From: Arthrobacter sp. B1I2
GTDB taxonomy: Bacteria > Actinomycetota > Actinomycetes > Actinomycetales > Micrococcaceae
Direction of reading: 5' to 3'
Length of the DNA stretch: 64,000 nt
Assembly (NCBI RefSeq): GCF_030816485.1
Contig: NZ_JAUSYC010000001.1
Span: forward strand, 496,001 to 560,000
A program made the translations under genes and the position numbers. Position 1 is the first letter of the stretch. Every line of letters begins with the position of its first letter. Shown here one piece after another: positions 61,117 through 64,000 of the stretch. Under the pieces are notes generated by a model that worked only from the letters and a program-made list of their open reading frames with translations, was not told where the DNA came from and searched no databases.

Positions 61117-62147
61117 GGGGTCTTCCTCTCCCGCGCCGGAACGAGGATCCGCTCGTCCGGCCGTTTGTTGACGGGGTGCCGGGGCCGGTTCCGCAGGTCC
61201 GCCAGGAGCTCGTCCCAGCGGTCCTGGAACTTGCCCAGGCCGTAACGCTCCAGTGCCGCCTCACGGGCGGCGAGTCCCCGCCGTCGGGCTTCATCCGGAT
61301 TGGCGACCAGCCGCGCCGCGCAGCGGAGCAGTTCGTCGACGTCGGCGGAGACGGCGCCGGCTTCCTGCGGCACCGCCCGTGGGGCCTCCGTGGTGGCAAG
61401 CACCACCACCGGCATGCCCAGGTGCATGGCCTCCAGGAGGGACAGCCCCAGCGAGGTCCAGCGCATGGGGTGGATGTAGACCCTGCAACGCGCCAGTTCC
61501 CGGTGCAGCTCACGGGTTTTCAGGTCGCCCCTGGAAGTCAGGCGTGCAGCGTCGATTCCAGTGGCTTCGGCCAGGCCCTCTGTCTTCATGCCGAACACCT
61601 GCAGCGGCGCCACGGACGCGAAGGCTGGCAGCAGGTCGGTTCCTGTTACCCGGCCGCGCCGCACCGGTTCGTTGACCACTACGCCAAGTTCCGGCAGCTC
61701 ACCGGTGTAGAGCTGTCCGGGATCGGGGATTCCGTGCTCGATCACCGTGGTGGGAGCAGAGCCGTTGTCCCAGGCCAGCCGGTTGAAGTGGGTGACGTGA
61801 ACCACCGGAATACTGTTTTGGTCGGCGAGTGGATGGCTGGTGTTCGGGAAGTTGCCTTTGGGCGTGTTGTGCTCCACGAACACGGCCGGAAGATCGACCC
61901 CGGGCGTCCGGCCCAAGGTGCGGACCACTTCATCGATCTCTTCCGGGCGTTGGAGGACGACGGCGTCCACGGAGTCGGCGTCGAGCGTCGCCAGGTCCAC
62001 CTCCCGCGCTGATTCAGGCCAGTCCCTGCCGGCGCGGCCCAGCCCCCAGGCTCCCCGTTCGGGCAGGACGGGAAGCAGGTACTCATGACGGCCGCGGACA
62101 AAGGCGTCCGTCCAGGAACCGTGGACATGCCAGAGCAGGATTCTCAT
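61113..62147 (-). CDS. glycosyltransferase (GT4-like)
   Basis: 344 aa. Starts MRILLWHVHGSWTDAFVRG. C-terminal half has MRWTSLGLSLLEAMHLGMP then VVVLATTEAPRAVPQEAG, the donor-binding region of GT-B family 4 enzymes. The N-terminal domain is less typical. ATGA overlap with the GT9 gene upstream and with the GT4 gene downstream, so expressed as part of the operon. Confidence 0.87.
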   Translation of the reverse strand: MRILLWHVHGSWTDAFVRGRHEYLLPVLPERGAWGLGRAGRDWPESAREVDLATLDADSVDAVVLQRPEEIDEVVRTLGRTPGVDLPAVFVEHNTPKGNFPNTSHPLADQNSIPVVHVTHFNRLAWDNGSAPTTVIEHGIPDPGQLYTGELPELGVVVNEPVRRGRVTGTDLLPAFASVAPLQVFGMKTEGLAEATGIDAARLTSRGDLKTRELHRELARCRVYIHPMRWTSLGLSLLEAMHLGMPVVVLATTEAPRAVPQEAGAVSADVDELLRCAARLVANPDEARRRGLAAREAALERYGLGKFQDRWDELLADLRNRPRHPVNKRPDERILVPARERKTP

Positions 62148-63232
62148 CTGTTGCGGGCCTTTCTACGGGTGCTGACGTGGGTGCTGAAGGAGCTCACTCC
62201 GCTGATCAGGCGTTCCACCGCCGCCACCACTTCCTCCGGGGACACCGAGTCGAGGCAGGGGTGGCCCGGGATGGGGCAAACCCGGGCGCGGGACATGCGG
62301 CAGGGTGCGTTCTGGTCCCCGAGGAGTTCCAGGGGCACGCCATAGGGTGCCCAGCGGATCGCCGGGACCACGGGGGAAAACAGGCACGCCACCGGTGTTC
62401 CCACCGCGGCGGCCAGGTGGGCCGGCCCGGTGTTGCCGCTGATCACGGCATCCGCGCCCGCCATCACGCCGGCCATGGTGGGAAGGTCGGTGCGCCCACC
62501 GAGATCCAGCGCCGAGGGGCCGGCCACGGTGGCGGTCAGCGACTTCTCGCCCGGACCCCCGGTCACCACCACCCGGTACCCCGCACCCTGGAGAAGTTCG
62601 ACGGCGGCCGCATGGTGCAGCGGGGGCCAGGCCCTGGCGGGAACAGCGGCTCCGGGGTGGACCACGACGTACGGTTCCTCACCCACCAGGTGCGTCACAT
62701 CGGGAACGGAGCTGACGTGCAGCTTTCCGTCGTCGCCGGCGGGAAGCCGGAAGCCGGCGGCCTCGGCGATACCCAGCGCCCGTTCCGCCTCGGGCTGGTC
62801 TTCGGGGAAGTCCTCCCCCGGCTTGAGGCGCACGTCCAGCAGCGAACCGGCGTAGTCGGTTGAAGCGCCGGTGATGCGCTCCACGCCTGCCAGCCGCAGC
62901 AACAGGGCCAGCGGCAGCGGTGACTGGTGGAAGGACGTGAGGATGACTGCTTCGGTGATCCGGGAGTTCCGGACATATTCGATCAGCCTGTCGGCGTGCG
63001 GGCCGGTCATCCGTGGCGCCGGGTTCATGATCCAGGGGCTGTCCCAGCTGTAGACCTCGGCGACGCCCGGGAGCATGGCGGCCGCAGCTTCGCCCTGCCT
63101 GCCGCACAGCATCACAACGTGGTTGGTGCTTCCGCCGTGCTGGGCGCGGCCGTTGGCCACCGCGCGGACCGCTGGACCTGCCAGCAGGACATCGCCCATG
63201 CTGTCCAGCCGGGCCACCAGGACGCTCCCCAT
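62144..63232 (-). CDS. GT9-family (ADP-heptose:heptosyltransferase-type) glycosyltransferase
   Basis: 362 aa. N-terminal LVARLDSMGDVLLAGPAVRA is the classic GT9 start. YVVVHPGAAVPARAWPP and ISGNTGPAHLAAAVGTPVAC are the GT9 donor-binding motifs. Heptosyltransferases WaaC/WaaF/WaaQ use ADP-heptose. In a Gram-positive cell the acceptor is not lipid A; it is unknown. Overlaps its neighbours by 4 nt (ATGA) downstream and 1 nt (TGATG) upstream. Confidence 0.9.
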   Translation of the reverse strand: MGSVLVARLDSMGDVLLAGPAVRAVANGRAQHGGSTNHVVMLCGRQGEAAAAMLPGVAEVYSWDSPWIMNPAPRMTGPHADRLIEYVRNSRITEAVILTSFHQSPLPLALLLRLAGVERITGASTDYAGSLLDVRLKPGEDFPEDQPEAERALGIAEAAGFRLPAGDDGKLHVSSVPDVTHLVGEEPYVVVHPGAAVPARAWPPLHHAAAVELLQGAGYRVVVTGGPGEKSLTATVAGPSALDLGGRTDLPTMAGVMAGADAVISGNTGPAHLAAAVGTPVACLFSPVVPAIRWAPYGVPLELLGDQNAPCRMSRARVCPIPGHPCLDSVSPEEVVAAVERLISGVSSFSTHVSTRRKARNR

Positions 63233-63768
63233 CAGGGCGTCCCCTGCAGCAGGCCGACGGCGGACGCCAGATCGGAGGCGACCAGCCGTGCCGCAGCCAC
63301 CTCTTCAGCGCGGGTCACGGGCGTGGGAACCAGGACTCCGGTGGCGCCGGCAGCCTCGGCAGCCCCCACGTCGGCGCCGATGTCCCCGATAAGGGCAGCC
63401 TCCGATGCGTGGATGCCCAGTTTGCGGCAGGCGCTGTGGACCATTCCCGGGGCGGGTTTGCGGCAGGCACAGCCGTCCTGCTCGGCGTGGGGGCAAACTT
63501 CCCACACGTCAAAAGGTCCCAGCAGTTCTTCCACCCGGGCATTGACTTTTGCCACGTCCTCGGCCGTGATCAGCCCGCGGGCAATACCTGACTGGTTACT
63601 GATCACACCGGTGGCGATTCCTTCTGCCCGCAGGCTGTCCAGCACTGCCTTGGCACCGGCCATTGGCCGTACTTTGCCGGGGTCCCCGTTGTAGGGCACA
63701 TCGACCACCAGGGTCCCGTCCCGGTCGAACAGGACAGCCCGGAGCTTGGAGGTTTCAGAGCTTCCCAT
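63232..63768 (-). CDS. gmhB: heptose-1,7-bisphosphate phosphatase-type HAD protein
   Basis: 178 aa. HAD-IIIA fold: nucleophile motif LFDRDGTLV, VISNQSGIARG, a GmhB-type zinc cluster CPHAEQDGCACRKPAPGM, and GDIGADVGAAEAAG. GmhB removes the 7-phosphate of heptose-1,7-bisphosphate between the HldE kinase and transferase steps. First visible gene of the operon. ATG 63768 is used; TTG 63774 has a better-spaced GGGGGG and is possible. Confidence 0.9.
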   Translation of the reverse strand: MGSSETSKLRAVLFDRDGTLVVDVPYNGDPGKVRPMAGAKAVLDSLRAEGIATGVISNQSGIARGLITAEDVAKVNARVEELLGPFDVWEVCPHAEQDGCACRKPAPGMVHSACRKLGIHASEAALIGDIGADVGAAEAAGATGVLVPTPVTRAEEVAAARLVASDLASAVGLLQGTP

Positions 63769-63774
63769 AACCAA

Positions 63775-64000
63775 CCAGTTCCCCCCTGCTGCTGCTCCTA
63801 AACAGGGCCGCAGGCTTTTTCAGCTGCAGTAGCGGGTTCTTGCCGGGCGTTTGAACAGGCAAGATAGGAAGCCTGTTGCTTTAGGTGCTCCTTCCGTTGC
63901 CCGCCGAAGCCCTTCTGCGCAGCCTTCCGGCAGGCCGGCGGCGAGAGCTCCTGGAGCCGTCGTCCGCCGTCGAACCAGTGACAACGCAGGGCTGTCTGGG
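63775..64000. other. upstream region of the heptose operon (to window end)
   Basis: 226 bp without a coding signal. It should hold the promoter of the nine-gene operon read on the minus strand. The last bases may belong to a further gene outside the window. No motif of value was seen. Confidence 0.5.

Noticed and set aside
53920..63768. Heptose operon as Gram-negative contamination or recent transfer
   Set aside because: Base composition by eye, start-codon use and overlap style match the rest of the window, and no mobile element flanks it.

Overview
The window is GC-rich, densely coded chromosomal DNA from an actinobacterium. Gene content and protein style point to Micrococcales, most likely the Arthrobacter/Pseudarthrobacter group (an inference from memory of that group, not a search result). 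Supporting signs are AGGAGG-type ribosome sites mixed with genes that start 6-7 nt after a TANNNT -10 box, long chains of ATGA/GTGA stop-start overlaps, an Asp23/DUF2273/AmaP envelope-stress cassette, a sugar ABC importer without its own ATPase, and an Ala/Pro-rich NlpC/P60 hydrolase. No transposase, integrase, phage gene or CRISPR array was seen, so this looks like core and flexible metabolism rather than a mobile island.

Layout. 1-3139: end of a valine-catabolism pair (3-hydroxyisobutyryl-CoA hydrolase and dehydrogenase), exonuclease III and an unrecognised protein. 3161-9780: LacI regulator, sugar ABC importer (binding protein plus two permeases) and a divergent GH13 alpha-glucosidase, with a LacI-type operator between the divergent units. 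9785-12042: five translationally coupled Asp23/AmaP-type envelope genes. 12220-14600: secreted levansucrase with its own terminator, a long hairpin-rich leader and a LacI-type operator. 14560-14921: tRNA-Phe, tRNA-Asp, tRNA-Glu. 15086-20294: PHP phosphoesterase, DMT exporter, small metalloprotease, cation diffusion facilitator, NlpC/P60 hydrolase. 20368-23454: ABC-2 exporter with a LolA/RseB-like protein. 23464-27427: rifampin-phosphotransferase-like PEP-utilising enzyme and a tandem universal stress protein. 27855-33231: small FAD-binding protein, CopC, purine permease, Na+/H+ antiporter, formimidoylglutamase.

33250-39254: CitA/CitB-type two-component system divergent from a tripartite tricarboxylate transporter (tctCBA) followed by a universal stress protein. 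40179-44505: histidine degradation (hutU-hutH) with an IclR regulator; with hutG at 32278 this gives three of the four classical steps, and no imidazolonepropionase is visible. 44702-44927 is a broken DinB-type gene that still has its promoter. 45092-49672: oxidoreductases, an amino-acid permease, and a qorB/qorR-like redox pair. 49748-52946: 3-hydroxybutyrate dehydrogenase, an MFS transporter and a divergent LysR regulator.

The most interesting region is 53920-63768: a tightly coupled nine-gene operon encoding a GmhB-type phosphatase, a GT9 (heptosyltransferase-type) enzyme, two further glycosyltransferases, a GmhA-type isomerase, two separate full-length HldE-type kinase/adenylyltransferases, an SDR and an aldehyde dehydrogenase. 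This is an ADP-heptose pathway in an organism with no lipopolysaccharide, with no HldD epimerase in view and two redox enzymes embedded. It probably builds an undescribed heptose-containing (or heptose-derived) glycoconjugate.
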